This document shows, one piece after another, positions 19,541 to 28,678 of a DNA stretch of 64,000 nt. The translations under genes and the position numbers were made by a program. The stretch's first letter is position 1, and the number at the start of each line of letters is the position of its first letter. The stretch is from JANQRV01 sp964533785 (lineage in GTDB: Bacteria; Bacteroidota; Bacteroidia; Chitinophagales; Saprospiraceae), in the NCBI GenBank assembly GCA_964533785.1, contig CAZHNG010000001.1, positions 1 through 64,000 on the forward strand. Direction: 5' to 3'. The notes beneath the pieces were generated by a model, which made no database searches, had not been told where the DNA came from, and saw only the letters and a program-made list of their open reading frames with translations.

Positions 19541-21979
19541 TCAATGCCCACAACCGATAGGCGATCCATCGGGCATGCCCGATATAGCCGGCACCTTGAA
19601 TTCCTTCCGATTTAGATTAAACTGATCAATCAAGTCCCTCAGGTATTTGATGTGCGCCCGTTGATCAACATTGGCAACTGCCGAACGATTTTCCAAATAG
19701 GGGGCAATCACCTCATCGACCACCAGGTGGGCATTAGCGGAAACCTGCGGCATAATTGATTTATCTGCCGCCAGTTGCAATAAATGAAAAACAACCAACT
19801 TCTCCGTCATGCGGGCAATTTCCTGCTGAAGTCTGGGCTGATCCTGCTTGTTTCTTACGGCTTTAGCCAATGTTTCCATTAACTCATAAGGGGACAGTTG
19901 CTGGGTAGAGCGAGCATGTTGCTCCACTATTCTTGCTAATCGTTGCGGATTCAACAGAAAACGGATGGTATGGTTGGCTGAGCTTTCGGCCACTCCAATC
20001 GGGTCGAAGGTTATCCCTGTATGTAGTTTAAATAATTCCCGGTTACGGTAATATCCCAGAGGTTGTGGTGGAATCAGTTTGATCACTTTTTCGGGAAGCG
20101 TAAGGAACTCCGGATCAAGGGTTTCCAACAGCGCCGCCAGCGCTTCTTTTTGCACTTCGCTGTCAACCATAGCATTGGTTTCCTGTCCGTCACCCCGGGT
20201 AGCATAAGTATAATTAACACCTCCGATCAGCTTTGCCGTTGCTTCTACCTGATAACGGTGAGCAAGGTATAAAGGCACCAGTACATTTTCCAGCGTAGCC
20301 ATTGGTGCACCTTCGGGAATATTTTTTTCGCTGAAATTCCTCAATGCATGTTGACGAACACCAGATAAGCGGCGCAATTCTTCCACCGCAGACTTACCAT
20401 TATCCCAAAGATGGGCAAGAGGATGCGCACCAAAAATGGGACGAGCATCTTGATCAGAAAGATAAAACAAGCCCTTTTCATTGTTTTCCTGTAGAATATC
20501 TTGTAAAGCCTCTTCTTCATCTGTTCCTTCCGGAAAATCCTGGTAACCGTAAAGAATGGTGCGTTTGTCCCATTCCCCGATGCCCGTGTCATAAGCGTTG
20601 GAAAAATCAATCTCTCCCGAAGCGTTCAATTCGATGTATGGATGCGGATAATCCATGACGGAAGCACGGTCGTTATAACTGGACGCAAAATTATGGGACA
20701 GACCAAGCGTATGCCCTACTTCGTGAGCCGATAGTTGCCGCAAACGGGCCAAGGCCATTTCCAGCAAACGAGGATCGGGTTCTTCTCCGTTTTCATAAGC
20801 CTCAACGAGACCCTGGGCGATCAAAAAGTCCTGCCTCACCCGCAAACTCCCCAATAACACATGACCTTTAATGATCTCACCTGTTCTTGGATCCGTTACG
20901 GAACTTCCGTAAGACCAACCTCTGGTAGAACGATGTACCCAGTTGACCACATTGTACCGTACATCCATGGGATCTGCTCCCTCCGGAAGTTCTTTGACAA
21001 TAAAAGCATCTTTATACCCCGCCGCTTCGTAAGCCTGATTCCACCAACTTGCCCCTTCGATCAATGCTGATTTTATTGGCTCTGGCGCTCCCCGGTCAAC
21101 ATAATAGACGATAGGTTCTACCGGCTCACTCATTGCAGCATCCGGATTTTTCTTTTTCAAGCGGTGACGGCGGATAAACCGCTTCATCAGAGGCTGATCG
21201 ATCGGCGCCGCATAATCCTGGTAACTAATGGCGTTATATCCCGACCGTGGATCAAAAACGCGCGGTTCGTAATCGTCATCCGGTAACTCTACAAAAGAAT
21301 GATGCATCCGGACGGTGATTGCATCGGGAGTGGGCGTAACTGATCGCACCCATCCGCCCTTTGGGTCTCCCGTAAAAGAAACAATGGCTTCGAATTCGCT
21401 ATTCTTAGGAAAATTCTTCGTTCGATCCATATAAATTACCGATCGGGAAGCATCCACTTTATAATTTCCCTGATTGCGGCTGCGAAGCCGGTTGATCACA
21501 CCGTGGGCATCGCGCAGTAAAAATTTGGTCAGATCGATTAAAATCCGTCCATCTTCCTCCGCTGCTACCTGGAAACCCCAGAGCGCAGATTGGGCAAAAG
21601 CATCCTCTACCGACTTTCTTTCGTCGGGGTTATCACTGACGGCACGGTATTCGTAATTAGGTTCTATCATTAAAACCTTCGGACCGCTTCGCATGAATTT
21701 TACGATGCGGCTATTGCCTAATTGGTTCCGGTCCAAGCCAATATCATTCGATCCTACGCCCGCAGGTAAGGAATTGACGTATAGAAATTCGGTATCGAAT
21801 TGGCCGATCTCTAACCAGATCTTCCCGGCTTTTTCGTCCCAATAAAACTTAAAGAAACCATCCATGGCTTGGGTACCTTCGGTAGCTTCGGTAATCGTTT
21901 TGGGCGAGGCATCCTTTTGACCGAAAGATGGAATGGAAAAGATTATACTGAAAATAAATAGAAACAGGTGTTTTTGCAT
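19541..21979 (-). CDS. exported zinc-dependent metalloprotease (DUF5117/DUF4953 type)
   Basis: I start at the second methionine (ATG at 21979), giving 812 residues, because it directly precedes a clean signal peptide (KHLFLFIFSIIFSIPSFGQ). The N-terminal part corresponds to DUF5118/DUF5117. The catalytic motif HEVGHTLGLSH (about residues 419-429) is an extended HExxHxxGxxH zinc site of the metzincin type, with DUF4953 around it. Such large proteases are common in marine Bacteroidota. Their substrates are unknown. Upstream lies repeat A2; downstream is the TapB-like gene. Probably periplasmic or cell-surface protein degradation. Confidence 0.87.
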   Translation of the reverse strand: MQKHLFLFIFSIIFSIPSFGQKDASPKTITEATEGTQAMDGFFKFYWDEKAGKIWLEIGQFDTEFLYVNSLPAGVGSNDIGLDRNQLGNSRIVKFMRSGPKVLMIEPNYEYRAVSDNPDERKSVEDAFAQSALWGFQVAAEEDGRILIDLTKFLLRDAHGVINRLRSRNQGNYKVDASRSVIYMDRTKNFPKNSEFEAIVSFTGDPKGGWVRSVTPTPDAITVRMHHSFVELPDDDYEPRVFDPRSGYNAISYQDYAAPIDQPLMKRFIRRHRLKKKNPDAAMSEPVEPIVYYVDRGAPEPIKSALIEGASWWNQAYEAAGYKDAFIVKELPEGADPMDVRYNVVNWVHRSTRGWSYGSSVTDPRTGEIIKGHVLLGSLRVRQDFLIAQGLVEAYENGEEPDPRLLEMALARLRQLSAHEVGHTLGLSHNFASSYNDRASVMDYPHPYIELNASGEIDFSNAYDTGIGEWDKRTILYGYQDFPEGTDEEEALQDILQENNEKGLFYLSDQDARPIFGAHPLAHLWDNGKSAVEELRRLSGVRQHALRNFSEKNIPEGAPMATLENVLVPLYLAHRYQVEATAKLIGGVNYTYATRGDGQETNAMVDSEVQKEALAALLETLDPEFLTLPEKVIKLIPPQPLGYYRNRELFKLHTGITFDPIGVAESSANHTIRFLLNPQRLARIVEQHARSTQQLSPYELMETLAKAVRNKQDQPRLQQEIARMTEKLVVFHLLQLAADKSIMPQVSANAHLVVDEVIAPYLENRSAVANVDQRAHIKYLRDLIDQFNLNRKEFKVPAISGMPDGSPIGCGH

Positions 21980-22020
21980 TGCTTTCGAGTTTATTAATGA
22001 AATGTGAGGCACTAGTGCCT

Positions 22021-22148
22021 GGTAAACTTGGGGTCAAAGGCTTTTACTTACCGCAAAGACCACAAAGAAACGCTAAGAAAAAAGAACTTCGCGATCTTAG
22101 TGGTGATTGAAAATACCCACAAGTTTAGAAGTCAATACATCCAGCGTG
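22021..22148. repeat. intergenic repeat family A, copy 2
   Basis: It begins with AAACTTGGGGTCAAAGGCTTTTA, continues with CCGCAAAGACCACAAAGAAACGCTAAG and the palindromic partner TTCGCGATCTTAGTGGTGA, and ends with GTCAATACATCCAGCGTG. It is shortened in the right arm compared with copy 1. A perfect 14-bp palindrome AGGCACTAGTGCCT touches its left edge (22007-22020). Confidence 0.85.
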
Positions 22149-22615
22149 TGGCCAGCCTGTAGCGTCTAAAATCTAGCGCCTCCCTTAATGTTAAAACAAT
22201 AAATCCATCATTTCAGGAGCGAATCTTTTACTATCGATCAACTCAAAAAGGCGAATATATTATTTCATTATCACTAATAAACGAAATTTTTCTTTGGAGT
22301 GGAGAAAAACGAGCTTTTATGCTTCCAAAAATTTCGAAAAGCGAGTTTTAGGTTGTGGTAGATCATTGAAGTGTTTATAGTAACACTCCTTTTTTGGGGA
22401 AAGGTTACGGTTTTGAAAGAAGAATCTTAGAATGAAAGCAAAGATTAACAATTACTATAATAATGCAAGAAAGGCAGCTACGGAGAGATCGCTATAATCT
22501 CTAGTGGACTATGAGGACCTCTCCTGTGCTGCTATTAGAGTCTTTCAATTCATTTTGACAAAGATTACTGCTGCTGGCGATCAAAGTTCTGGTTCAATTT
22601 GGCCATAAGCTTCTA
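22149..22615. other. intergenic region without recognisable gene
   Basis: After repeat A2 there are about 470 bases with short TAGCGTCTAAAATCTAGCGCC-type words near 22160 and otherwise unstructured sequence. I see no ORF, RNA or terminator that I can support. Confidence 0.45.
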
Positions 22616-23344
22616 TTAATCAATCGTCTTCTCCGATAAATCAAGTTGCCCAAAAGAAGAAGGAATATGGAAATCGGGCGTCGGAGAATCAGGTTTTACC
22701 CAACTGATCCATTTTACGATGGTTTTCCCAGCCTCGTCTTGTGTATATTCTCCCCGGTAAAGCCCCGCTTTCAGAAAGGATTGTCCAGGCTTCCACATTC
22801 CCAATTGATGAAGCGAAGCAAAAGAAATAGAAGCTTCCACCCAGTACCCATCATCGTCGATGCTTGCTTTCACAACCAAGTGCCCTGCCGGCCAATTCCA
22901 ATGATAATCGATATTGCGGTGGTATCTTCCTTCGGTATCCAATACTCTGCCCAGTGCATCAAGTTCTAAGGCGTAGTAGGGATTCATCTGGTCATCAGCT
23001 TTGAAGAAAATCTCTACCCGGTCGGAGTTAACTACGTCTCTTTCTCCAAGTCCTTCTTTTTTAGTAATGATCTCTGGATCATCCGCACGGTATAATAGAT
23101 AAAGTTTTTCTTCGTCCCACAAGGCTTTGAAGGTAGTCTCAGGAGGGGTTTCTTCCCGCCACGGATACTGAAAATCATTTAATGGAATCGCTTTTTCCCA
23201 TTTGGGATCACTGCCGGAACCATCCACCTTGATTTGACCATTGGTTATTTTTAGTACTTCGTAGGTATTCGTTGCCATATCCGAACAATTTGTCAATAGA
23301 AAAAGGAAAGAAATCAAGAAGGGTGTCCTATAATGGAAAAGCAT
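22616..23344 (-). CDS. CBM9-like carbohydrate-binding lipoprotein
   Basis: The 242-residue protein has an SPII signal (LLTNC, Cys20). Then comes a single domain of the carbohydrate-binding family 9-like type (DOMON-related): the start IKVDGSGSDPKWEKAIPL, the WDEEKLYLLYRADDPEI strand pair, the YYALELDALGRVLD segment and a late W-rich part. Proteins of this kind bind sugar or heme ligands at the surface or in the periplasm. It stands 67 bases downstream of the creatininase-family gene in the same orientation and is likely its operon partner. No catalytic domain is attached. Confidence 0.8.
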   Translation of the reverse strand: MLFHYRTPFLISFLFLLTNCSDMATNTYEVLKITNGQIKVDGSGSDPKWEKAIPLNDFQYPWREETPPETTFKALWDEEKLYLLYRADDPEIITKKEGLGERDVVNSDRVEIFFKADDQMNPYYALELDALGRVLDTEGRYHRNIDYHWNWPAGHLVVKASIDDDGYWVEASISFASLHQLGMWKPGQSFLKAGLYRGEYTQDEAGKTIVKWISWVKPDSPTPDFHIPSSFGQLDLSEKTID

Positions 23345-23411
23345 ATGCTATAGGTTTTCGTTTTGTAAAGCCCAGCGTAAATTTATAGCTCAATAATAGT
23401 ACCGTTGGAAT

Positions 23412-24176
23412 TTACTCAAATTTAGAAAGCTTTAGGTTAATTACCACTTTTTTCAATTCATCCAATACAGCAACGGTTATGGCAATACCTTTTTCTCTGG
23501 TGCCCAATTTGGGAGTTCCCATTACGCCGGTAGGTGAAATCTGTTTAAAATTCCGGTACAAACTGGCTTTTGTTCCCTCCAACATATTGACTTTCGCCCA
23601 GTCGTAGGTTGAGGTATTGGCAAAATCCGGGGCTTTATCCATTTGTACCAGGTGAGGGGCGATGAGTAGTATAAGAGAAGTTTCCAGTTCTCCGGCGTGC
23701 CCGGTAGCGTCGGGGCCACCTTCCGCGATTTTCAGGAGTTGCTGGTGAATCAACTGCCACCAGGTAACAAAAACGACCTTGCACTGCGGATGGCGAAAGC
23801 CGAAGGATTCCAAGAATGTTTTTCCAATGGCCTGGTTGCCGCCGTGACTATTAAAGACGATCAGGTTGGAAAACCCGTAATGGGTGATCCAATGAAAAAT
23901 GTCCTGCATCTGCTGGAGCATCGTTTCGTGGCGGTAGGATAAACTACCGGCAAATACGGTATGATGTTCCGAACAGCCAATACCGATGGCGGGCAAAATA
24001 AGGACATCCTTTGGCATGGCCTCGTTGAGCATGGCGCAAAAATGCTCCCCGATCATTCGGTCCGTAGCGAGCGGGAGATGCGGCCCGTGTTGTTCGGTAG
24101 CGGCGATGGGTAAGATGACCGGGGTGGATTTATCGATTTCTGCTATTTGGGGGGAAGTAAGTTGGTCGTAGTACAT
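23412..24176 (-). CDS. creatininase-family metal-dependent amidohydrolase
   Basis: The 254-residue protein shows the family signature EQHGPHLPLATD (28-39) with metal ligands Glu28, His30 and Asp39, the NSHGGN motif near residue 110 and GHAGELETS (about residue 158) with the glutamate ligand. Family members hydrolyse cyclic or linear amides such as creatinine, FAPy-type riboflavin intermediates or mycofactocin precursor. The genomic setting does not pick one. It lacks a signal peptide. The CBM9-like lipoprotein gene follows. A decayed nuclease fragment lies directly upstream on the other strand. Confidence 0.85.
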   Translation of the reverse strand: MYYDQLTSPQIAEIDKSTPVILPIAATEQHGPHLPLATDRMIGEHFCAMLNEAMPKDVLILPAIGIGCSEHHTVFAGSLSYRHETMLQQMQDIFHWITHYGFSNLIVFNSHGGNQAIGKTFLESFGFRHPQCKVVFVTWWQLIHQQLLKIAEGGPDATGHAGELETSLILLIAPHLVQMDKAPDFANTSTYDWAKVNMLEGTKASLYRNFKQISPTGVMGTPKLGTREKGIAITVAVLDELKKVVINLKLSKFE

Positions 24177-24189
24177 GATTATTTTTTAG

Positions 24190-24500
24190 GGGAAATTAAA
24201 CGGAATCGTTGAATTCCGTAGCGTTCACGATGAAGGATATTTTGTTAAATTTGAAAAGATAGTCTTTAAAAATAGAAAACCTATTGGAATTACGGAAGGG
24301 ATTCTAGCTGAGGTATGGGAGCAGGCTGAAGCTATTGGAGAAAGAAAAGGAAAAAAGAAGGCGACCTGGCACGTTCAACCACAGTCATTAAAAACATGCT
24401 CAAAAAAGGTTATGATAAACAGGAGATCCTAGAAATTCTGAAAGTGGAGGAGCAATTGGTGGATAAGATCATAAATCATTTGGAAGGGAAAACAGACTGA
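24190..24500 (+). pseudogene. C-terminal remnant of a PD-(D/E)XK / Rpn-type nuclease family protein
   Basis: Translating without requiring a start gives ...PIGITEGILAEVWEQAEAI followed by a lysine/glutamate-rich coiled stretch. After a frameshift in the A-rich run near 24350-24360 it continues as NMLKKGYDKQEILEILKVEE up to a stop at 24498-24500. The ending, a charged linker then a short helix pair KN(M/L)LKKG...EI..I, is typical of Rpn/transposase_31-like recombination-promoting nucleases common in Bacteroidota. The catalytic half is missing. Family assignment is by pattern memory only. Confidence 0.4.
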
Positions 24501-24586
24501 CGTTAAAAGGCTATTTCACTTATATCCTTCAGTTTGCAAAAACTCCTCAAACGGCGGACATGAGACTGATTTTTTATTATAGATCA

Positions 24587-25045
24587 TTATTCATTTTTTA
24601 TCTTCAAATCTTCCAATAATGCAACCTGTTTTTCCATTAGTTCTGTCATCTTGTGTAGCAATTCAATATCTTTTGGAGTGACTTCAGATTTATTATTTGG
24701 ATCGTCAGCCTTTTTTCTAAGGGTATTCATAAATTTAACAACCAGGAATACTGTTAATCCAATAATTAGGAAATCAACTCCTGCTTCAATCAATTTCCCA
24801 TATCCAATTGCAATTTCTTCAAGGTCAGGTATTCCATTTTCAGTAACCTCCCTCCGTAAGATAATCCGTTTATCCTCCAAGTTTAATCCGCCTGTTAAAA
24901 GAGAAAGTGGAGGGAAAAATATATCTTTTACTAAAACATCCACAATTTTATTAAACGCTGCTCCAATGATCACACCAATGGCGATGTCAATCATATTCCC
25001 TTTAACAGCAAACTCCTTAAACTCTTTTAGAAGAGAAAATTTCAT
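24587..25045 (-). CDS. mscL: large-conductance mechanosensitive channel
   Basis: MscL is a homopentameric inner-membrane valve that opens under hypo-osmotic shock. The 152-residue protein begins with the amphipathic helix SLLKEFKEFAVKGNMIDIAIG and the pore-lining TM1 with its glycine/alanine-rich face (AIGVIIGAAFNKIVDVLVKD). A periplasmic loop, TM2 (about 90-110) and a cytoplasmic C-terminal helix follow. The loop carries a few more residues than E. coli MscL. It is monocistronic. The start ATG is directly at the conserved N-terminal helix. Confidence 0.95.
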   Translation of the reverse strand: MKFSLLKEFKEFAVKGNMIDIAIGVIIGAAFNKIVDVLVKDIFFPPLSLLTGGLNLEDKRIILRREVTENGIPDLEEIAIGYGKLIEAGVDFLIIGLTVFLVVKFMNTLRKKADDPNNKSEVTPKDIELLHKMTELMEKQVALLEDLKIKNE

Positions 25046-25139
25046 TTTTTTTAATTTTTAGGCCCATTAAGATCAAGGAACAAAGTGCCAAAAACTGCTT
25101 CTACAATTCAAAGTGCTATTCCATCAACTTTCTTTTCCG

Positions 25140-26030
25140 TCACTTCCGCACTGCCCACATCTCAAGCTCCACTAAAAAGCTATACAACAACGGTGTCTGT
25201 ACCGCCGTCCGCACCGGCTTAGGATCTTTAAAATAGGTTTTGTAGACTTCATTAAAGCGTGGCCAGTTCGCCAAATCCGTCAAGTAAACATTTACTTTGA
25301 AAACGTCATTGATGCTGCAACCACCTTGCTCAAGTTGAGTAATACAATTCTTCATGGTAAAGTGGGTTTGTTCTTCGATGGTATCGCCCATAACGTTCCC
25401 ATCGTGATTAATAGCGGCCTGCCCCGAGATCACGACGATATGGCCGGGATTCACCTGCAAAACCGGGGAATAAGGTCCCGCTGTCACGTGCTGACTGGCA
25501 CCGGCAGGTAATCGTTTACCTACAAAATCAGGATGAGTAGTTTTTCCCATGGGATAAGGCAAGTAGCCCGTAAAGCCGGCAATCTTCCATTGCCCATTCA
25601 CTTTCCGGCAACGGTAAAGGGTTTGCCAATTAATGGGCATCACGGTACCGTCTTTCTTGCGAAGAGCTCCATTGAACTTCTTATGTAACAAGGCACTATC
25701 CCCATTGATTTCAATATCTCTCAAATTAGTGGCTTCGTAGAAAGCCTTTTCATGATCTTCCGCCCACTCCGTATTGGCGGTATCCGCCGCCTGGGCCAAC
25801 CATTCCTTTTTATACGAAGCCAAATCGGGGAAACTGATCGTCCAGGAATCCGGATTGTCTAATCCCCGGCCATCGATTCCCATGAAGTTTTCTTCGATAA
25901 AATCTCCGGCCACCATAGACCAATCCTGATTACAATACGCAATAATGTCGCGTTTAACGAGCATTTCCCAGAGGTAGTGGCGATCCGGATCTGTGGTTGG
26001 AAATGGGTTTTTGTAGTTGGATTCGTTCAT
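25140..26030 (-). CDS. NTF2/SnoaL-like domain fused to RidA (YjgF) domain
   Basis: The 296-residue protein has two parts. Residues about 1-160 form a SnoaL/NTF2-like cone fold, ending in the typical RCRKVNGQWKIAGFTGYLP. Residues about 172-296 form a RidA/YjgF/UK114 domain with VVISGQAAIN, DVFKVNVYLTDL and the conserved arginine of PVRTAVQTPLL. RidA deaminates reactive enamine/imine intermediates released by PLP enzymes or other lyases. No signal peptide is present. It lies downstream of the enolase-superfamily gene in the same orientation with a 101-base gap carrying an inverted repeat, which suggests a shared catabolic role. Confidence 0.85.
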   Translation of the reverse strand: MNESNYKNPFPTTDPDRHYLWEMLVKRDIIAYCNQDWSMVAGDFIEENFMGIDGRGLDNPDSWTISFPDLASYKKEWLAQAADTANTEWAEDHEKAFYEATNLRDIEINGDSALLHKKFNGALRKKDGTVMPINWQTLYRCRKVNGQWKIAGFTGYLPYPMGKTTHPDFVGKRLPAGASQHVTAGPYSPVLQVNPGHIVVISGQAAINHDGNVMGDTIEEQTHFTMKNCITQLEQGGCSINDVFKVNVYLTDLANWPRFNEVYKTYFKDPKPVRTAVQTPLLYSFLVELEMWAVRK

Positions 26031-26048
26031 GTTGAAAAGAGTTTATTA

Positions 26049-26124
26049 GTTTATTGGGTTTATTTAGCGAAGCTGTTTTTGATTAGAGAGCCTAGACAAA
26101 ATAAAACTCATAAACCCCATAAAC
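26049..26124. repeat. imperfect inverted repeat between RidA-fusion and enolase-superfamily genes
   Basis: GTTTATTGGGTTTAT (26049-26063) pairs with ATAAACCCCATAAAC (26110-26124), 14 of 15 positions. The arms again consist of short repeated words, as in repeat family B at 27349-27428. It may act as an intercistronic mRNA structure. Confidence 0.6.
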
Positions 26125-26131
26125 ATATCAA

Positions 26132-27262
26132 TTATTCAAAAACTTCACGATGTACCAGGTAATGTTCAATAACACCCATATCAGGTTCAACGCCCAGGCC
26201 TAGTCCCTCGGGAAGATAGGCAAAAGGCGGTTCAAAATGAAGCGGTTGGGCCAGCAAATCGTGCTCGCGTATCATACGGCCGAATATATCACTCGGCCAA
26301 ATACAGGATGCAGCGGCGGCTACCGAATGCAGATACATGGCCTCCAATATGCCGAGGTCCACTTCCGAGCCATGCCAGCATGGCAGTCCGGCAGCAGTAG
26401 CGATATGGTCTAACCTTTGGAAATTAGCTAAGCCTCCATTAAAATTAAAGCCATCTACCGCTTCCATTTGCAAAGCCTGAATGGCGTCTTTAATTCTCTG
26501 GCCATGCAGGATGTAGGGCAAGGAAACGTGCAATACAATGGGTACGGAGCTCGTAGATCTCAGTAGCCGGTATTCCTGCAACATCCAGCGCGGCAATGGA
26601 TCTTCCAAACACAATACGTTGCCTACTTCCGCTAATGCTACAGCCCGCTTACGCACTTCCCCGGGGTATTGCCAGCGTTCATTGGGATCTAGAATGACCT
26701 GCATGCCTGGTGCAGCTTCCTTAATAGCTTGACACCAGCCTACTACATCATCTTCCAGATCCGTTTTAAATTTAATACAATCGTAGCCTTCATCCGCAAA
26801 TGCCTTCGCTAAGGGCCCGATTTCTTCCAAATGACGATGGCTCGACCAGGCGCCGATCTTAACCTTTTCCTGAACAGGGCCCCCAAAAAGGTCGACTACC
26901 CGCAACCCGTGTGCTTTGGCGTAGGCATCGTAGATGGCACATTCAAATCCATCGTATTCCCGGCAAAATGTAAAGGGTAGACGTTGTAAGGTTAAAGTAC
27001 TTAGATCGCACCCTAATAGAACAGAGATGATTTCTTTCACTACTTTCCAGTCATGACTGCGGTACAATTCCCCCCAACCGATAATACCGTTATCCAACTC
27101 CAATTGCAGGATGAGTTTGGAGAGTTGATCAAACTGAACGGACCAGCCCGACTTCGCACCAACCGGTAATTTATGCAGGGGTTTATCGATACCTTTACTT
27201 TCTATTACCCCTTCTTTGGCGGGAACTATGACTTCGTAGCAGGTTATTCGTTTTATTTTCAT
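26132..27262 (-). CDS. enolase-superfamily (mandelate racemase/muconate lactonizing) enzyme
   Basis: The 376-residue protein has the N-terminal capping domain and a TIM-barrel typical of acid-sugar dehydratases and racemases. Visible catalytic elements are K-x-K at 164-166, the first metal ligand Asp192 (LDPNERW), the second Glu220 (CLEDPLP), and a late histidine His297 (CWHGSE). The third metal ligand, normally an acid in the G-E or D-E after the next strand, appears replaced: the strand VPIVL is followed by His245-Val246. Activity or metal binding may thus differ. The neighbours (SDRs, RraA, AGE epimerase, symporter) suggest a sugar-acid substrate. Confidence 0.82.
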   Translation of the reverse strand: MKIKRITCYEVIVPAKEGVIESKGIDKPLHKLPVGAKSGWSVQFDQLSKLILQLELDNGIIGWGELYRSHDWKVVKEIISVLLGCDLSTLTLQRLPFTFCREYDGFECAIYDAYAKAHGLRVVDLFGGPVQEKVKIGAWSSHRHLEEIGPLAKAFADEGYDCIKFKTDLEDDVVGWCQAIKEAAPGMQVILDPNERWQYPGEVRKRAVALAEVGNVLCLEDPLPRWMLQEYRLLRSTSSVPIVLHVSLPYILHGQRIKDAIQALQMEAVDGFNFNGGLANFQRLDHIATAAGLPCWHGSEVDLGILEAMYLHSVAAAASCIWPSDIFGRMIREHDLLAQPLHFEPPFAYLPEGLGLGVEPDMGVIEHYLVHREVFE

Positions 27263-27300
27263 TTTTTTTTAAATTAGACAAAAGACGCTGGACATTAGAT

Positions 27301-27494
27301 GTATTGGCTTTTAAACTTGAGACGATTCTTAATATTTAAGCTTTAAGTGGTTATGGGGTTATAAAGTTATGTGGGGATAAATTGGGGGAGTATTTTGTAT
27401 AACCACATAACCCTATAACCCCATAACCATAGCCCAAAGCTATTAAATATTAAATCGAGTAAAACTACCCTCTAGTTTAGAGGCAGTACAGTTA
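27301..27494 (+). repeat. intergenic repeat family B, copy 1
   Basis: About 190 bases that match, in inverted orientation, 35866-36043. The core is a long hairpin: GGTTATGGGGTTAT (27349-27362) plus GTTATGTGG against CCACATAAC plus ATAACCCCATAACC (27415-27428), around a loop with ATTGGGGGAGTATTTTG. Flanks shared with copy 2 are GTATTGGCTTTTAAAC on the left and AAATCGAGTAAAACTACCC on the right. It fills most of the 396-base divergent space before the metallophosphoesterase gene. There is no coding potential. Confidence 0.85.
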
Positions 27495-27658
27495 GACACT
27501 AGACTGCGAGTGAACTGAGAAATGGGTTTCAGTTATGAGCTAATACAAAGTGCCCCACTGCTCAACATCTCAATTGATTCGCGTTTGATAACACAAAGTT
27601 AATACTTACCCTATATTTTTATATTCCACTATCCACTATAAACTAACTACTACTTCCT

Positions 27659-28660
27659 ATGAATCGCAGAAAATTCGTTCAATACACCGGTCTCCTGTCT
27701 TCCAGTTTGGTTTTGCCGATATCAATTAGCACTCACAAAAACTTGGAAGAGCCGATCACCTTTGGCCTCGTTGCCGATGCCCACCAGGACATTATGCACG
27801 ATGCGATACCGAGGTTGCAAGCTTTTGTTGCCGCAGCTATCGACAGAAATACCGACTTCAATATCCAGATCGGGGATTTCTGTGAGCCCAAAGCGGATAA
27901 CCTGGACTTCCTCAAAGTATGGAACCAATACAAAGGCCCTAAATATCATGTTTTAGGGAACCATGATATGGACTCTTCTACCAAGGAAGTAACCATCGAA
28001 TACTGGGATATGGTGGACAAGTACTACAGCTTCGATGCAAAAGGTTTTCACTTCATCGTATTGGACGCCAACTACTTGAACCTGGAGGGTAAATTTGTCG
28101 ATTATAGTAATGCTAATTTTTACATCGACAGCAGCCATCGTACCTGGGTAAATCCGGAACAACTGGAATGGCTAAGATCTGATTTGGAAGCTACCGACCT
28201 TCCGACCCTTGTCTTTTCTCACCAGGGATTAGCCCATGATGCTTTCGGCATTAAAAACAGAACGGCGATACAGATCATTCTGGAAAATGCTAATGCAAAA
28301 GCAGGGTTCCAAAAAGTTATCGCCTGTTTTAACGGCCATAATCACATCGACACCCACCGCCAAATCAATGGCATCCACTACATCGACATCAATAGTTTAT
28401 CTTATTATTGGTTGGGATCAAAATACCAGTGTTTTACGCGGTATTCGGAAGATTTATATAAAGAACGTCCGGTCTTAGCCAATTTGGCTCCTTACGAAGA
28501 CCCATTGTACACCTTTATTACTATTAATCAGGATAGTTTAATTGTAGAAGGCAAACAAAGCCGGTGGATAGGTCCTTCGCCGGAAGAGTTGGGGATGCCA
28601 CCTGGATTTTTTGGAATGGGGTGTGCGCCGAATATTTCTGAACGGAAATTTCAGCTTTAA
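27659..28660 (+). CDS. exported calcineurin-like metallophosphoesterase
   Basis: The 333-residue protein starts MNRRKFVQYTGLLSSSLVLP, a twin-arginine-like signal. The metallophosphoesterase motifs follow in order: GLVADAHQD (D-x-H), QIGDF (GD), VLGNHDMD (GNHD), a histidine in VFSHQGL, and CFNGHNHID (GHxH). The full dinuclear metal site is therefore present. Substrate may be a phosphomonoester, phosphodiester or nucleotide; a role in nutrient scavenging in the periplasm is likely. It converges on the SDR gene with an 18-base gap and lies next to repeat copy B1. Confidence 0.85.
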   Translation: MNRRKFVQYTGLLSSSLVLPISISTHKNLEEPITFGLVADAHQDIMHDAIPRLQAFVAAAIDRNTDFNIQIGDFCEPKADNLDFLKVWNQYKGPKYHVLGNHDMDSSTKEVTIEYWDMVDKYYSFDAKGFHFIVLDANYLNLEGKFVDYSNANFYIDSSHRTWVNPEQLEWLRSDLEATDLPTLVFSHQGLAHDAFGIKNRTAIQIILENANAKAGFQKVIACFNGHNHIDTHRQINGIHYIDINSLSYYWLGSKYQCFTRYSEDLYKERPVLANLAPYEDPLYTFITINQDSLIVEGKQSRWIGPSPEELGMPPGFFGMGCAPNISERKFQL

Positions 28661-28678
28661 TAAGGCTATTACTTACCA

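Noticed and set aside
26132..27262. Assigning a specific acid-sugar dehydratase name
   Set aside because: The third metal ligand position deviates and the neighbours do not fix one substrate.
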